The notes: generated from the sequence alone by a model not told the origin. A stretch of 64,000 nt of DNA from Lelliottia nimipressuralis (GCF_004115925.1 NZ_SDDX01000001.1:1-64000); one strand, 5' to 3'; positions 16,280 through 26,495 are shown, numbered from the stretch's first letter. Numbers and translations: made by a program.

Positions 16280-17200
16280 TCAGTTCAGACGTACCGGCAT
16301 ACCGGAACGGTTCTGTACCGCCTGATCCACAACGGTGGTTTCAACGTCGGCCTGGCTGGTGACAGCCTGCACGTTGCTCTTCAGGGTAATCGGCACGATC
16401 TCGTTGTTGTTAATCTGATCTTCGCTGGTAGACAGCGGGTTGTGCACTTCGATATAGCGGCTGCCATCTGGCTCAGAGGTCGCTTTCACCGGTTCGTTGA
16501 TGAACTGAACGCGGGTACCGACCGGCACATTCTCGAACAGGAACTTGATATCGTCGTTACGCAGACGCACACAGCCGTGGCTCACGCGCAGGCCGATACC
16601 GAAGTTGGCGTTGGTACCGTGGATCGCATACAGACGACCGATGTACAGCGCGTACAGGCCCATAGGGTTGTCCGGGCCGGCAGGAACAACGGCTGGCAGC
16701 GGCTCACCGGCAGCGATGTACTCGGCGTGCATCTTGGCGGTTGGCGTCCAGGTTGGGCCTGCTTTCTTACGTTCTACTTTGGTGGTCCAGTTCAGCGGGG
16801 TGTCTTTGCCCAGCTGACCGATACCAATCGGCAGAACGATCACGGTATTGGTGCCTTTCGGGTAGTAATACAGGCGCATTTCAGCGCTGTTGATCACGAT
16901 ACCTTCGTGGACGGTGTCCGGCAGGATCAGCTGCTGAGGAATGTTCAGCACGGTACCGGCCTTCGGCAGATACGGGTCAACGCCCGGGTTTGCTTCGAGC
17001 ATGTTGGACAGGCCCAGCTGGTATTCAGCGGCGTAATATTCCAGCGGCTGGGAGTTGCCTTCCGGAACAATAACCACCTGGTTTTGACCCACCAGACGGC
17101 TACCGTCTGTCGGCAGCGGATAAGTCACCGCAGAAGCGGTATTGCAAAAACCTACTACGGCTAACGCCGCCGCAAAAAGCGTTGATAATTTCATATTCAT
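16280..17200 (-). CDS. ldtB: L,D-transpeptidase LdtB (YbiS)
   Basis: LdtB is a periplasmic enzyme that attaches Braun's lipoprotein to peptidoglycan. The 306 residues match E. coli YbiS end to end. A signal peptide ([24 protein letters not shown]) is followed by a LysM-like segment and the YkuD catalytic domain with [20 protein letters not shown]. In this segment the His and the nucleophile Cys of SHGCVR are intact. The tail [11 protein letters not shown] is also conserved. It has its own divergent promoter region shared with ybiT (17201-17423). Confidence 0.97.
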   Translation of the reverse strand: MNMKLSTLFAAALAVVGFCNTASAVTYPLPTDGSRLVGQNQVVIVPEGNSQPLEYYAAEYQLGLSNMLEANPGVDPYLPKAGTVLNIPQQLILPDTVHEGIVINSAEMRLYYYPKGTNTVIVLPIGIGQLGKDTPLNWTTKVERKKAGPTWTPTAKMHAEYIAAGEPLPAVVPAGPDNPMGLYALYIGRLYAIHGTNANFGIGLRVSHGCVRLRNDDIKFLFENVPVGTRVQFINEPVKATSEPDGSRYIEVHNPLSTSEDQINNNEIVPITLKSNVQAVTSQADVETTVVDQAVQNRSGMPVRLN

Positions 17201-17423
17201 GTTATGCGAGGTATCTTTGCCACTCTGGCGATTAGTTGATGAGTCTGAATCATTGATGGGAGCGCATTATATGTGCATTCCCTCGCGCATGGAATTCAGA
17301 TGTGTACGAAATCACATTTTTTTCGATTTTGTTAAAGTTTAGTGGTTGGTTGCAACACGGGATTTCAATTCGGAATTGTGGCATAATGCCGTGTTTATCA
17401 CACTTTTTCGCAGGAATCTCCCC

Positions 17424-19019
17424 GTGTTAGTTACCAGCAACGTCACTATGCAGTTTGGCAGTAAGCCGCTGTTCGAAAACATTTCCGTCAAATTTGGCGG
17501 CGGCAACCGTTACGGCCTGATTGGTGCCAACGGTAGCGGAAAATCCACCTACATGAAAATCCTCGGCGGCGATTTAGAGCCGACGCTCGGCAACGTGTCG
17601 CTCGATCCGAACGAGCGTATCGGTAAGCTGCGTCAGGACCAGTTCGCCTTCGAAGAGTTTACTGTGCTCGACACCGTGATCATGGGACACGGGGAACTGT
17701 GGGAAGTGAAGCAAGAGCGCGACCGCATCTACGGTCTGGCTGAAATGAGCGAAGAAGACGGCTATAAAGTGGCCGATCTCGAAGTGCTTTACGGCGAAAT
17801 GGACGGTTACTCTGCCGAATCCCGTGCCGGTGAACTGCTGCTCGGCGTCGGTATTCCGGTTGAGCAACACTACGGCCTGATGAGCGAAGTCGCACCGGGC
17901 TGGAAACTGCGTGTGCTTCTGGCGCAGGCGCTGTTCTCAAACCCGGACATTCTGCTGCTCGATGAACCGACGAACAACCTGGACATCGACACCATCCGCT
18001 GGCTGGAGCAGACGCTGAACGACCGCGACAGCACTATGATCATCATTTCGCACGACCGTCACTTCCTGAACATGGTCTGCACCCACATGGCCGATCTGGA
18101 CTACGGCGAGCTGCGCGTTTATCCGGGCAACTACGACGAGTACATGACGGCTGCCACCCAGGCGCGTGAGCGTCTGCTGTCTGACAACGCCAAGAAAAAA
18201 GCGCAGATTGCTGACCTGCAATCCTTCGTCAGCCGCTTCAGTGCTAACGCCTCTAAATCTCGTCAGGCGACGTCTCGTGCGCGTCAGATTGATAAAATTA
18301 AGCTGGACGAAGTGAAAGCCTCCAGCCGTCAGAACCCGTTCATTCGCTTCGAGCAGGACAAGAAACTGTTCCGTAACGCGCTGGAAGTGGAAGCGCTGGC
18401 GAAAGGTTTTGATAACGGTCCGCTGTTTAAAAACTTCAATCTGCTGCTGGAAGTGGGCGAGAAGATTGCGGTACTGGGCGCAAACGGTGTGGGTAAATCA
18501 ACCCTGCTGAAAACCCTGGTGGGTGAACTGGCGCCAGATAACGGTACCGTGAAGTGGTCGGAAAACGCCCAGCTCGGTTACTACGCGCAGGACCATGAAT
18601 TTGAATTCGAAAACGATCTGACCGTCTTCGACTGGATGAGCCAGTGGAAGCAGGAAGGCGACGACGAGCAGGCCGTGCGCGGCATTCTGGGCCGTCTGCT
18701 GTTCAGCCAGGACGACATCAAAAAGCCTGCCAAAGTGCTCTCCGGTGGTGAAAAAGGGCGCATGCTGTTCGGTAAGCTGATGATGGAAAAACCTAACATC
18801 CTGATAATGGACGAACCGACTAACCACCTGGACATGGAATCTATCGAATCCCTGAACATGGCGCTGGAAATGTATCAGGGCACCCTGATCTTCGTCTCCC
18901 ACGACCGTGAGTTCGTAAGCTCCCTGGCGACCCGCGTGATTGAAATCACACCGGAACGCATCGTGGACTTCACCGGTAATTATGAAGATTACCTGCGCAG
19001 CAAAGGCATCGAAGGCTAA
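17424..19019 (+). CDS. ybiT: ABC-F ATPase YbiT
   Basis: This is a cytoplasmic ABC-F protein of 531 residues with two ATPase domains and no membrane part. ABC-F proteins act on the ribosome. Walker A motifs are GANGSGKST and GANGVGKST. Signature and Walker B regions follow ([27 protein letters not shown] then [12 protein letters not shown]). A charged inter-domain linker ([24 protein letters not shown]) lies near the middle. The start is the GTG at 17424, giving [11 protein letters not shown] as in E. coli, with AGGA eight bases upstream; the frame is open further upstream but lacks such a signal. Confidence 0.96.
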   Translation: MLVTSNVTMQFGSKPLFENISVKFGGGNRYGLIGANGSGKSTYMKILGGDLEPTLGNVSLDPNERIGKLRQDQFAFEEFTVLDTVIMGHGELWEVKQERDRIYGLAEMSEEDGYKVADLEVLYGEMDGYSAESRAGELLLGVGIPVEQHYGLMSEVAPGWKLRVLLAQALFSNPDILLLDEPTNNLDIDTIRWLEQTLNDRDSTMIIISHDRHFLNMVCTHMADLDYGELRVYPGNYDEYMTAATQARERLLSDNAKKKAQIADLQSFVSRFSANASKSRQATSRARQIDKIKLDEVKASSRQNPFIRFEQDKKLFRNALEVEALAKGFDNGPLFKNFNLLLEVGEKIAVLGANGVGKSTLLKTLVGELAPDNGTVKWSENAQLGYYAQDHEFEFENDLTVFDWMSQWKQEGDDEQAVRGILGRLLFSQDDIKKPAKVLSGGEKGRMLFGKLMMEKPNILIMDEPTNHLDMESIESLNMALEMYQGTLIFVSHDREFVSSLATRVIEITPERIVDFTGNYEDYLRSKGIEG

Positions 19020-19039
19020 CTGGTCTATCAGGCAACAGC

Positions 19040-19069
19040 AAAACGGCAACCCACGGGTTGCCGTTTTTT
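19040..19069 (+). terminator. Terminator of ybiT
   Basis: AAAACGGCAACCC / GGGTTGCCGTTTTTT stem-loop with T-run, starting 20 bp after the ybiT stop. Confidence 0.88.
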
Positions 19070-19137
19070 ATGGGTGTTTTACATCGCACCGAACACGCAG
19101 GGCGGCTAAGGTGCAACAGCCACCCGGCAATCAGTGA

Positions 19138-21501
19138 TTAGAGTGCCCACTCACTGCACGCTTCACCATTAATCAACAATTTACGCTTCTCGCCCACCGG
19201 CAACGACACCTTCAGCGCGTGCCACGCCGGACGATAATCGCCGCGTGCCGCGACCTTCAGATTGATTGTGGTGCCATCGCACACCATCTCCCACTCCAAC
19301 CACAGCGCATTTCCTTTCTGATAGCCCCAGCTCTCGCCATCATCCTCAAACAGCAGGCCCGACGTTGTGCCCACGCCCTTCACCGGAAACAGTTTCAGCT
19401 CGCGGGTATCATCTTTCCCGGCGCTCACATGGGTAATGCGTTCGCTAAGCGGCAGCCCGGCCCCTGCGCGTACCAGCAGCGGCAGTTTTTCCAGCGGCGC
19501 ATCGCGGACGATCCACTGGCCGCCGGAGAACCACTCGTGGGTGTAAAAATCGTACCAGCCCGTTTCGTTGTCCGGCAGCCAGAGGCGGCGCTCGCGCTGG
19601 CCTTGTTCAACGACGCTGGCCACCAGCAGATCGCGCCCGAGCAGGAAATCGTCACACTCTTTGAATGTCTGGGCATCATGCTCGTGATCGAGGAAAGTCG
19701 GACGCAGCATTGGCTCGTCATCGGCATGGGCCTGCCACAGCAGAGTATAAAGATACGGCAGCAGACGATAGCGCAGCTCAATTGCGCCACGGATCGCAGG
19801 CGTCACGCCCGGATACATCCACGGCTCGTTCACCGTGTGATCGTCATTCCACGAGTGAATGGTGAAGCGAGGGTGCATCACGCCGTTCTGAACCCAGCGC
19901 ACAAACAGCTCCGCGTCCGGCTTATCGCCGGAGAAACCGCCGACATCGTGGCCGACGTTGAACAGCCCGGAGAGGCTCATCCCCAGCCCCATGCGGGTGT
20001 TATAGCGCAGGGTGTCCCAGTTGGTGCGGTTATCGCCGCTCCAGGTCTGGACGTAGCGCTGCATCCCGGCGCAGCCTGAGCGGGAGATCAGGTACGGACG
20101 TTTATCCGGCGCAAAGCGCTGCTGGGCTTCCATCGAGGCGCGCATCATCAGCAGCGGCATCACCGGGCGAATATGCTTGATAGCAATCTCCTGGCCAAAA
20201 CCATGGCAGCGCGCCTCGCCGTCCCAGACTTCAAACTCGTTGTTGTCGTTCCAGGTGGAGTCGATACCCATCTCCAGCAGCTGCGTGGTCACGCCTTCCT
20301 GCCACCATTTGATGGTCTGCGGATGGGTGAAATCGAGGTGAGAACCCTCGTCATCCCAGAAGCTTGAACGTTCCGGTGCATCGGTTTCTGAATCACGGAT
20401 AAACAACCCGCGCTCCGCCACTTCGTTATAGCGCGGGTGGTCCTGCAGCAGGCATGGTTTTATGTTTGCCGCGAGTTTCAGCCCCGCGTCGTGGAATGCC
20501 TGGCTCATCACCTTCGGCTGCGGCACTTTGTCATAGTTCCAGTTGAAGACGTAGCGCTTGCCGTTGATGGAGGTGTAACCGGACGAAAGCTGGAACGAAT
20601 CGCACGGAATCGCATGCTCTTCACACAGGCGGATAAAGTTCATCAGCTGGTTTTGCGCGTCCGGTGCGTCGGTGTAGTGCATGGTCGAACCGCTGTAGCC
20701 GAGGCTCCATTTCGGGCCGAACAGCGTTTTCCCGGTCAGCCGGACAAAAGCTTTGGTCACGTCCAGCACGCGTTTACCGGTGAAGATGTAGTAATCGATA
20801 TCGCCCGCTTCCGCCTGCCAGCGGCGATATGCCGTGTGGTAGTTGTCGATTTCGTTACCCAGATCCAGCCAGCAGCTGCTCAGGTTGTCGTAAAACAGAC
20901 CGTAGCTCACGTCGTCGCGGCGGGTGATAGTGAACGGAATGTGCTTGTACAGTGGGTCGGTGCTGACGGCGTTATAGCCCATCGCGTCGAGGTTACGCAT
21001 CTCGTAGCGTTTACCGTTGCGCTGCAAATCACCCGCTTTTTCGCCCAAACCGTAAAAACGCTCGTCCTTGCGGCGGCTCAGATAGTGCGCCGCGCCGTCG
21101 CCGTGGGCGTTCAGCAGGTACGCGCTGGTCGGGCGGTCGTGCGCCAGCTCCAGCCATTCACCGTCCTCATTGCGGTAGTGCCACTCCAGCCACAGAGGCT
21201 GGTGGACGGTGACGCGCAGCTGTTCCGTCGCGACGACGAGCGTGTCGTCTGGCTGCGTGAGCGTCCACGTCGGGCAGCTAAATCCGCTGAGATCGTCGCG
21301 CTGGCGGCCCTCCCACGGCACGTCCTGAGCGGGCGCGATACTCCAGGTTTTATCCAGCGACAGCTCGCCTTTGCGTTTGATCAGCACGCGGAACAGATTC
21401 TCTTCCAGCATATACAGACACAGACGGTGCTGATTATCGACGAGCAGTTCCAGATGGTTCGCGGACTGTTCAAGAAGGGTCCAGTTTTTCAGGGTTTTCA
21501 T
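19138..21501 (-). CDS. GH31 alpha-glucosidase-type glycoside hydrolase
   Basis: This 787-residue cytoplasmic GH31 enzyme has no signal peptide. The catalytic nucleophile is Asp419 in STWNDNNEFEVWDG (a WNDMNE-type motif) and the acid/base is Asp490 in TWSGDNRTNWDTL. It lacks the KRVMW sulfoquinovose-recognition motif of YihQ, so it is not a second sulfoquinovosidase. ATG 21501 is preferred to the GTG at 21516; either gives the same domains. It lies 17 bp after an ExuT-like transporter gene, and a LacI-type regulator gene is divergent. The three probably form an uptake-and-hydrolysis unit for one alpha-glycoside, perhaps with an acidic sugar given the transporter family. It is not part of the K-12 ybiT-ybiU interval. 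Substrate unknown. Confidence 0.85.
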   Translation of the reverse strand: MKTLKNWTLLEQSANHLELLVDNQHRLCLYMLEENLFRVLIKRKGELSLDKTWSIAPAQDVPWEGRQRDDLSGFSCPTWTLTQPDDTLVVATEQLRVTVHQPLWLEWHYRNEDGEWLELAHDRPTSAYLLNAHGDGAAHYLSRRKDERFYGLGEKAGDLQRNGKRYEMRNLDAMGYNAVSTDPLYKHIPFTITRRDDVSYGLFYDNLSSCWLDLGNEIDNYHTAYRRWQAEAGDIDYYIFTGKRVLDVTKAFVRLTGKTLFGPKWSLGYSGSTMHYTDAPDAQNQLMNFIRLCEEHAIPCDSFQLSSGYTSINGKRYVFNWNYDKVPQPKVMSQAFHDAGLKLAANIKPCLLQDHPRYNEVAERGLFIRDSETDAPERSSFWDDEGSHLDFTHPQTIKWWQEGVTTQLLEMGIDSTWNDNNEFEVWDGEARCHGFGQEIAIKHIRPVMPLLMMRASMEAQQRFAPDKRPYLISRSGCAGMQRYVQTWSGDNRTNWDTLRYNTRMGLGMSLSGLFNVGHDVGGFSGDKPDAELFVRWVQNGVMHPRFTIHSWNDDHTVNEPWMYPGVTPAIRGAIELRYRLLPYLYTLLWQAHADDEPMLRPTFLDHEHDAQTFKECDDFLLGRDLLVASVVEQGQRERRLWLPDNETGWYDFYTHEWFSGGQWIVRDAPLEKLPLLVRAGAGLPLSERITHVSAGKDDTRELKLFPVKGVGTTSGLLFEDDGESWGYQKGNALWLEWEMVCDGTTINLKVAARGDYRPAWHALKVSLPVGEKRKLLINGEACSEWAL

Positions 21502-21518
21502 ATGCAATACATCCACTA

Positions 21519-22820
21519 TCAGGCGCGCTTGGCGCGACGTTCAGCAATAAATGCTACCAGGAAAAATGCGCCAATCAGGTCAAAGAAGCCCATGGCAATG
21601 AAGAGCGGGTTGAAGCCGATTTTGTCGGCGGTGACACCAATTAACAGAGAGAACAAGAAGCTTGCGATCCACGCCGCCGAGCCGCGCATGCCGTTGACGG
21701 TGGCCATCTGGCCTTTGTCGAACGACTCCACCACCAGGGCGCTTAACATGCAGGAGATAATCTGGTGGCCGAAACCGCCAATCGAAATCAGCACGATGGT
21801 GACGTACGGGTCGCGAGTGATCGCCACGGCGGCCAGGGAGATCATCAGGAAGGCACCGGTGACGGAGCTGGCAACGACCGAGTTCACGCGAGTGCAGCCG
21901 AACCAGCGGGTATACAGGCGGGTGAGGTAGCCACTGGCCACGCTGCCCAGATCGGCGGCCAGGAACGGCAGCCAGGCGAACATCGCAATCTGTTTCAGAT
22001 CCATACCGTGCTCTTTCGCCAGATACAGCGGTACCCAGAAGCTCAGCACGGCCCAGGCCGGTTCCGCCATAAACGCCGGAATGGCGATGCCGTAAAAATG
22101 TTTGTTTTTGGAGACGGTTTTCAGCGCCGTCAGGAACGGCATCTTCACGGCAGGCGGTTCGTTATCCTGCTTGATAAACGCCAGCTCGTCCTTGCCCAGA
22201 TTCGGGTGCTGTTCCGGGTTATGGTAGAACGCCCACCACAGAATCACCCACAGCAGCGCCAGTACGCCGGTAAACATAAACGCACCCTGCCAGCCAAAAG
22301 AGGCATGGGCGAAGTAGATGATAGGCGGAGCCAGCATCGCACCGATGGAGAAGCCAACGCCAGCCCAACCGGCGGCCACCGGACGCTCTGATTTCGGGAA
22401 CCATTCGCCGATGGTCTTGGCGTTCGCCGGTGTGGCGGCCGCTTCGGACGCGCCCATAAAGAAGCGCAGCACTGCCAGATGCAGCCAGCTGCTGGCACCA
22501 GCGTGGAAAATACACATCAGCGCCCAAATCCCGGCGCACACCATAAAGCCAATCTTCAGGCCAATCACGTCGATCAGCCAGCCGCACAGAGGCTGGAAGA
22601 GGGTATAGGCAATCTGGAAAGCACCTACGATCCACGAGTACTGCTCGGTGGTGATCCCCATGCTCTCTTTCAGCTCCGGCGCGAGGATGCCTAACGAGTT
22701 ACGGGTAATGTAGTTAACGGTGACGCCCAGTAAAAACAGCACCAGCACGTACCAGCGCAGATTCTTGATGACGCGGCGGGCTTTGCTTGCCACGACAGGG
22801 GTATTGATGTCCTGACTCAT
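21519..22820 (-). CDS. MFS transporter, anion:cation symporter (ExuT-like)
   Basis: This 433-residue, twelve-helix inner-membrane transporter is related to the hexuronate transporter ExuT. Shared features are NYITRNSLGILAPEL after helix 1, GAFQIAYTLFQPLCGWLID, FMGASEAAATPANAKTIGEWFPKSER and VNGMRGSAAWIASFLFSLLIG. ACS-family members usually move sugar acids or organic anions with protons. ATG 22820 follows GGAGAGA; the GTG 12 bases upstream overlaps that site. It is the promoter-proximal gene of a two-gene operon with the GH31 hydrolase, divergent from the LacI regulator. The substrate is not determinable from sequence. Confidence 0.88.
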   Translation of the reverse strand: MSQDINTPVVASKARRVIKNLRWYVLVLFLLGVTVNYITRNSLGILAPELKESMGITTEQYSWIVGAFQIAYTLFQPLCGWLIDVIGLKIGFMVCAGIWALMCIFHAGASSWLHLAVLRFFMGASEAAATPANAKTIGEWFPKSERPVAAGWAGVGFSIGAMLAPPIIYFAHASFGWQGAFMFTGVLALLWVILWWAFYHNPEQHPNLGKDELAFIKQDNEPPAVKMPFLTALKTVSKNKHFYGIAIPAFMAEPAWAVLSFWVPLYLAKEHGMDLKQIAMFAWLPFLAADLGSVASGYLTRLYTRWFGCTRVNSVVASSVTGAFLMISLAAVAITRDPYVTIVLISIGGFGHQIISCMLSALVVESFDKGQMATVNGMRGSAAWIASFLFSLLIGVTADKIGFNPLFIAMGFFDLIGAFFLVAFIAERRAKRA

Positions 22821-23108
22821 TTTTCTCTCCACAAGACGGACGGTAGGGGGATGAACGTATCGGGTGTCACACCGGTTTTATGCCTTTGATCGTTATCAGT
22901 TTTATGACTTCAAGTTGCTATACAACTAGTATGGAAGTGGTGTGACAAGTTCACCTTAAGGGAGAAAATGAGCGGGAAATAGCGGATTTTGTGCAAGCTT
23001 TCTCATAACTGCGCAGCTTATTTTGGCATGATGCCTTTTAAGCCTGCTGTTACCGCAATCTCACGCTATGAAAATTTTTTCATTTGGCAAATGGAGCGAG
23101 ATCACAAA
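22821..23108. promoter_or_regulatory. Divergent promoter region of MFS/GH31 and LacI genes
   Basis: This region controls both directions. Visible dyads are GGTGTCACACC (around 22863-22873), GTTGCTATACAAC, and GGTGTGACAAGTTCACC further right. Any of these could be the LacI-family operator; none is long enough to choose with confidence. Confidence 0.4.
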
Positions 23109-24182
23109 ATGGATAAAAGACTCAAAATCGCGGAAATTGCCGCCCGTACCCAGCTCTCTATTAGCACCGTTTCCCGCGTGCTGGCGGGGAAGTCCAATAC
23201 CAGCGAAAAAGCACGCACTAAAGTGCTGGCCTGCGCGCGGGAGCTGGGGGTGATGGACGGCATGGCGGCCGGGCGACTGCTGCTTAACAGTCTGGTGGTC
23301 TTTGCTCCGCAGCGCGCGTTTGACGAGCGGTCCGACATCTTTTACTACCGCGTGATCCAGAGCGTGAGCAAAGGGCTGGCATCACATGAAGTCAGGCTCC
23401 GCTACTGCGCGCTGGAGGAGAACGACAGCGACGCGCAGCTTTTCCTGGCGCGTATGAATGAAGCGGATACCCAGGCGGCGATCTTGCTCGGTATCGACGA
23501 TCCGCATATTCACGATCTGGCCGTCGATATCGGCAAGCCTTGCATGCTGATTAACTGTCGCGATCAGCGGATGCGGTTGCCCGCCGTGGCTCCCGATCAT
23601 CGCGCCATTGGCGAGCGCGCAGCGGAGTATCTGTTCGAGATGGGGCACCGGGAAGTGATGAACGTCCTGTGCCTGCGGCGCTACACCATGGAGCTGCGCC
23701 TGGCAGGGATCCGCGACGGATGGCGGGGGCATAATATGAAATTCAATGACAAACGCGATCTGCTGGTGGTCCCCAGTTTCAGTGCCAAAGAGACCGAGCA
23801 GCAGGTGAGCGAGTGGCTAAGTCAGATGCCGGAAAAAGCGCTGCCCACCGCTTTTTTGGTCGGCGGAGATTTTATGGCGGAGGGCACCATTCGCGCGCTG
23901 CAGAAGCACGGCCTGCGCGTCCCACAGGATGTGTCGGTAATGAGTATTGACGGTTTTAATCTGGCCGCGATTCAGGATGTGCCCTTAACGGCGGTGCATG
24001 TCCCGCGCGACGAGCTGGGAACCGAAGCGGTGCATATGCTCCAGCAGAGGCTCATGCGCCCGGATGCGCCGGTTGGAACCTTATTACTGAACGGCACGCT
24101 GGCGGTGCGGGAGTCGGTACGGCGGATACGTCAGGGGAAAAGACGCACCGCCGTGGAGCGGGAAGGGCTGTACGACGCTTAG
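23109..24182 (+). CDS. LacI-family transcriptional regulator
   Basis: This 357-residue regulator has a LacI helix-turn-helix at its start (KIAEIAARTQLSISTVSRVLAG, residues about 6-27) and the hinge/periplasmic-binding-protein-like sensor domain after residue 60. The canonical GG-D-FMAEGTIRALQKHGLRVPQDVSVMSIDGF segment is present. ATG 23109 is chosen because GGAG lies just upstream and it begins directly before the helix-turn-helix. It is divergent from the MFS/GH31 operon, its most likely target. Its stop overlaps the converging ybiU stop by four bases. Confidence 0.9.
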   Translation: MDKRLKIAEIAARTQLSISTVSRVLAGKSNTSEKARTKVLACARELGVMDGMAAGRLLLNSLVVFAPQRAFDERSDIFYYRVIQSVSKGLASHEVRLRYCALEENDSDAQLFLARMNEADTQAAILLGIDDPHIHDLAVDIGKPCMLINCRDQRMRLPAVAPDHRAIGERAAEYLFEMGHREVMNVLCLRRYTMELRLAGIRDGWRGHNMKFNDKRDLLVVPSFSAKETEQQVSEWLSQMPEKALPTAFLVGGDFMAEGTIRALQKHGLRVPQDVSVMSIDGFNLAAIQDVPLTAVHVPRDELGTEAVHMLQQRLMRPDAPVGTLLLNGTLAVRESVRRIRQGKRRTAVEREGLYDA

Positions 24183-25435
24183 GCCATGCCGAGGGCGCGT
24201 TTACCGTGGATGTTAAGATCGTCCAGGGTAAAGCGGTCCTGCCAGTTTTTTTCGTAATCTTCGCGCGGGAAATCGCCCGGAGAAGCGCCGGTTTCCAGTG
24301 CCGCTTTCACCTTCTTCGCATAGGCGAGGTTTTTCTCGCACATCGGCGCGGCAGGAATGTACATCACGTTCCCCCAGCCCTGCTGATTATCTACCGGTGC
24401 GACCGAGTGGATCACATCGCAGTGCCACCACACGGAATCCCCCGCATCCAGTGCCGGAATGCTGGTTAACGCGTCGATGAGCAACGGATGCCACTTCTCG
24501 GAAATCGGCAGAACGCGACCCGGCGCGACGCCGCAGAGTTCGTCTTCTGGCACATCATCCAGCAGAGGACGCAGCAGAATGTAGGCCATGGCTTCCGGGA
24601 TCGGCACCACGTGCAGCAGACCCTGATTCGGGATCATATCCGACAGGGCAGTCCAGCCCTGGAACGTACGGAACACCGAGCATTTGGTGGTGTTATCCAC
24701 GGTGTACTCTTCCACTTCGGTACGGTGCGCCGCATTCCACGGATCGTACTGATCGACATTGCCGTCAAACACGCGGGCAAACACCTGCTGATAGGCCGGC
24801 AGCAGCCAGCGTTCCAGCGCGCCGGAATCCGTATGCGCTCCCAGCCCTTTAGAGGTGGTTCCCGGTGGGCGACGGCGAATACGATCCGGGTAGATCACGC
24901 TGACGTCCGGGTTAAACCACTGTTTGCCGTTGTTCTCAAAAGTCCATAAACGGTTCAGGAACGACTGTACCTGCGCCATCTCTTCACTCTGACGCGCCTG
25001 CATCTGTGCCTGCGACCAGTAGATCGGGAAAATTTCCGGACGTGACGCGGTTAAGGTGCCGAAGAAGTTATCACCCGGCCCTTTGTACACGTCGTCAAAC
25101 TGATTGAGATCGAGATAGTCGAGCATCGCGTTATCCCACGCCAGCGCCTGCTCGCGCGGGAAGTGACCTTTGATCACCGCACAGCCGCGGCGTTTTACCG
25201 CTTCACGCTGGGCCGTGGTAATCGTTCCGTTCTTTACGTCCTCGAACGGAATCACAGGCCAGACGGTTTCACCGTTATTCTTCATGGCGTTAATTTCCGC
25301 CACGCGTGTCGCAATCTTATCGCTGAGCCGGTCAAAAACGGCCTGAACGTCGCCGATCTGGGCACGCAATTCACGTTTTAACTGGCGAATGGCGGCTTTG
25401 TGGTCCGCAGGCAAAATTTCACTGGAGAAGGTCAT
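24179..25435 (-). CDS. ybiU: DUF1479 protein YbiU, putative Fe(II)/2-oxoglutarate oxygenase
   Basis: This 418-residue protein is very close to E. coli YbiU (421). GLGAHTDSGALERWLLP supplies a His-x-Asp pair and WHCDVIHSVAP a distal His, matching the 2-His-1-carboxylate iron site of the cupin-like oxygenase fold. SRPEIFPIYWSQAQMQARQSEEM and NPDVSVIYPDRIRRRPPGTTSKG are family hallmarks. The substrate is unknown. ATG 25435 follows GCGAGG. A palindrome shared with ybiV and ybiY/fsaA sits only 15 bases before this start, and another perfect dyad lies behind it, so it looks tightly controlled. Confidence 0.9.
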   Translation of the reverse strand: MTFSSEILPADHKAAIRQLKRELRAQIGDVQAVFDRLSDKIATRVAEINAMKNNGETVWPVIPFEDVKNGTITTAQREAVKRRGCAVIKGHFPREQALAWDNAMLDYLDLNQFDDVYKGPGDNFFGTLTASRPEIFPIYWSQAQMQARQSEEMAQVQSFLNRLWTFENNGKQWFNPDVSVIYPDRIRRRPPGTTSKGLGAHTDSGALERWLLPAYQQVFARVFDGNVDQYDPWNAAHRTEVEEYTVDNTTKCSVFRTFQGWTALSDMIPNQGLLHVVPIPEAMAYILLRPLLDDVPEDELCGVAPGRVLPISEKWHPLLIDALTSIPALDAGDSVWWHCDVIHSVAPVDNQQGWGNVMYIPAAPMCEKNLAYAKKVKAALETGASPGDFPREDYEKNWQDRFTLDDLNIHGKRALGMA

Positions 25436-25449
25436 AACTGCCTCGCTAT

Positions 25450-25463
25450 CTTTCATTCGAAAG
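25450..25463 (-). promoter_or_regulatory. Shared palindrome CTTTCGAATGAAAG, copy A (ybiU)
   Basis: On the minus strand, in ybiU direction, this reads CTTTC-GAAT-GAAAG. The same 13-mer TTTCGAATGAAAG recurs before ybiV and between ybiY and fsaA. It lies in the ybiU leader. Confidence 0.6.
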
Positions 25464-25465
25464 TA

Positions 25466-25488
25466 AAAGTATCTACAAGTGATACTTT
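25466..25488. promoter_or_regulatory. Perfect 8-bp dyad upstream of ybiU
   Basis: AAAGTATC - 7 bp - GATACTTT. It lies 30-55 bp before the ybiU start, overlapping where its promoter should be. Regulator unknown. Confidence 0.5.
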
Positions 25489-25592
25489 AAGTTAAAAATA
25501 AGTTAATGCAAGTTTAAAAACTTGACGGGCAGCACAGGATGAAAAAAGAGTGAGGTGCCGGAGCGTTGCCCCGGCAGGGGAGGAATCAGAGG

Positions 25593-26402
25593 TTAAAACG
25601 GAGCGGTTTTGTCGAGTACGGCCTGAATAACGTTCAGCGCGCCCTGGTGGTTATTGTCATCGGTGCTGAAGGTGCTGATCGTTTTGATGCTTTCCGCCGC
25701 GTTGCCCATGGCGAACGAGTATTTCACCAGCTTCAGCATTTCCGCGTCGTTGCCGCTGTCGCCAATGGCCACACACTCCTGCGGAGAGACCGACCAGCGT
25801 TTCAGCAGGCGGCTAATCCCATTCGCTTTATGCAGGCCGGGAATGATCAAATCAACGAAGCCAAAACCGCTGGTGACTGGTTTCATGATGCCATCTAACG
25901 AGACGTGCAGTTTGTCGATAAGACCTGGGATGTCGCTGTCCGGCAGGTTCAGGGAGAACTTGAACAGCACGTCGTCGATCTCATGATAATCGCTGATGCG
26001 CTGTAAGCGGTGGTAGTGTTTTGACATCAGCGCGACAAACTCGTCCGGCGCGTGTTGGCTGACGTAGGCGCTCTTCAGCCCACAGGCGACGAAGTTAAGC
26101 TGTTTGTCTTTCAGTAATTCGCCAATCACGATTTGCGATTCGTGACGCGTCAGTTCGCCGTGGAAAATCTGCTCGCCATGATCGAAGACCAGCGCGCCGT
26201 TTTCCGCCACGAAGGAGATCTGTTCTTTCAGTTCCGGAAAGAAGGAGATGAGCTGGTAATACTGGTTTCCGCTGGCGACCACGAACTCGATGTCACGGGC
26301 CTGAAGCTGCTGAAATTGCGCCATAAAGCGGTCACGATCGTACTGCTTGGCATCATCAAGGAAAGTTCCGTCCATATCGGTGACGATAACTTTTACGGTC
26401 AT
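25593..26402 (-). CDS. ybiV: HAD sugar phosphatase YbiV (Cof family)
   Basis: This 269-residue HAD-superfamily phosphatase (subclass IIB) dephosphorylates sugar phosphates in E. coli. Motif I is VTDMDGTFL with both aspartates. [11 protein letters not shown] is motif II, Lys in GLHKANGIS is motif III, and [12 protein letters not shown] is motif IV. Length and sequence match E. coli YbiV. Its paralogue ybjI occurs at 46739. Copy B of the shared palindrome lies about 70 bp upstream. Confidence 0.95.
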   Translation of the reverse strand: MTVKVIVTDMDGTFLDDAKQYDRDRFMAQFQQLQARDIEFVVASGNQYYQLISFFPELKEQISFVAENGALVFDHGEQIFHGELTRHESQIVIGELLKDKQLNFVACGLKSAYVSQHAPDEFVALMSKHYHRLQRISDYHEIDDVLFKFSLNLPDSDIPGLIDKLHVSLDGIMKPVTSGFGFVDLIIPGLHKANGISRLLKRWSVSPQECVAIGDSGNDAEMLKLVKYSFAMGNAAESIKTISTFSTDDNNHQGALNVIQAVLDKTAPF

Positions 26403-26472
26403 ACATTGCTCTCCAGAATATTACTGCGACCAGCAACATTCTAATAACAATGTGACCCGAACCACAAATTTA

Positions 26473-26486
26473 TTTCGAATGAAAGT
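26473..26486 (+). promoter_or_regulatory. Shared palindrome TTTCGAATGAAAG, copy B (ybiV)
   Basis: TTTCGAATGAAAG lies between the pflF terminator and ybiV, 71-84 bp before the ybiV start. It is one base short of the full 14-bp dyad at its left edge. Confidence 0.55.
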
Positions 26487-26495
26487 AAACGCAAA

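Noticed and set aside
16265..17164. 299-codon open frame antisense to ldtB
   Set aside because: It is fully covered by the intact L,D-transpeptidase gene, with no independent start signal.
19138..21501. A second sulfoquinovosidase
   Set aside because: It is GH31 like YihQ but lacks the Arg-x2-Trp sulfonate-recognition motif and has an alpha-glucosidase-type WNDNNE nucleophile region.
20437..21930. 497-codon open frame antisense to the GH31 and MFS genes
   Set aside because: It spans two real genes on the other strand and has the low-complexity Arg/Val/Ala composition of a GC-rich shadow frame.
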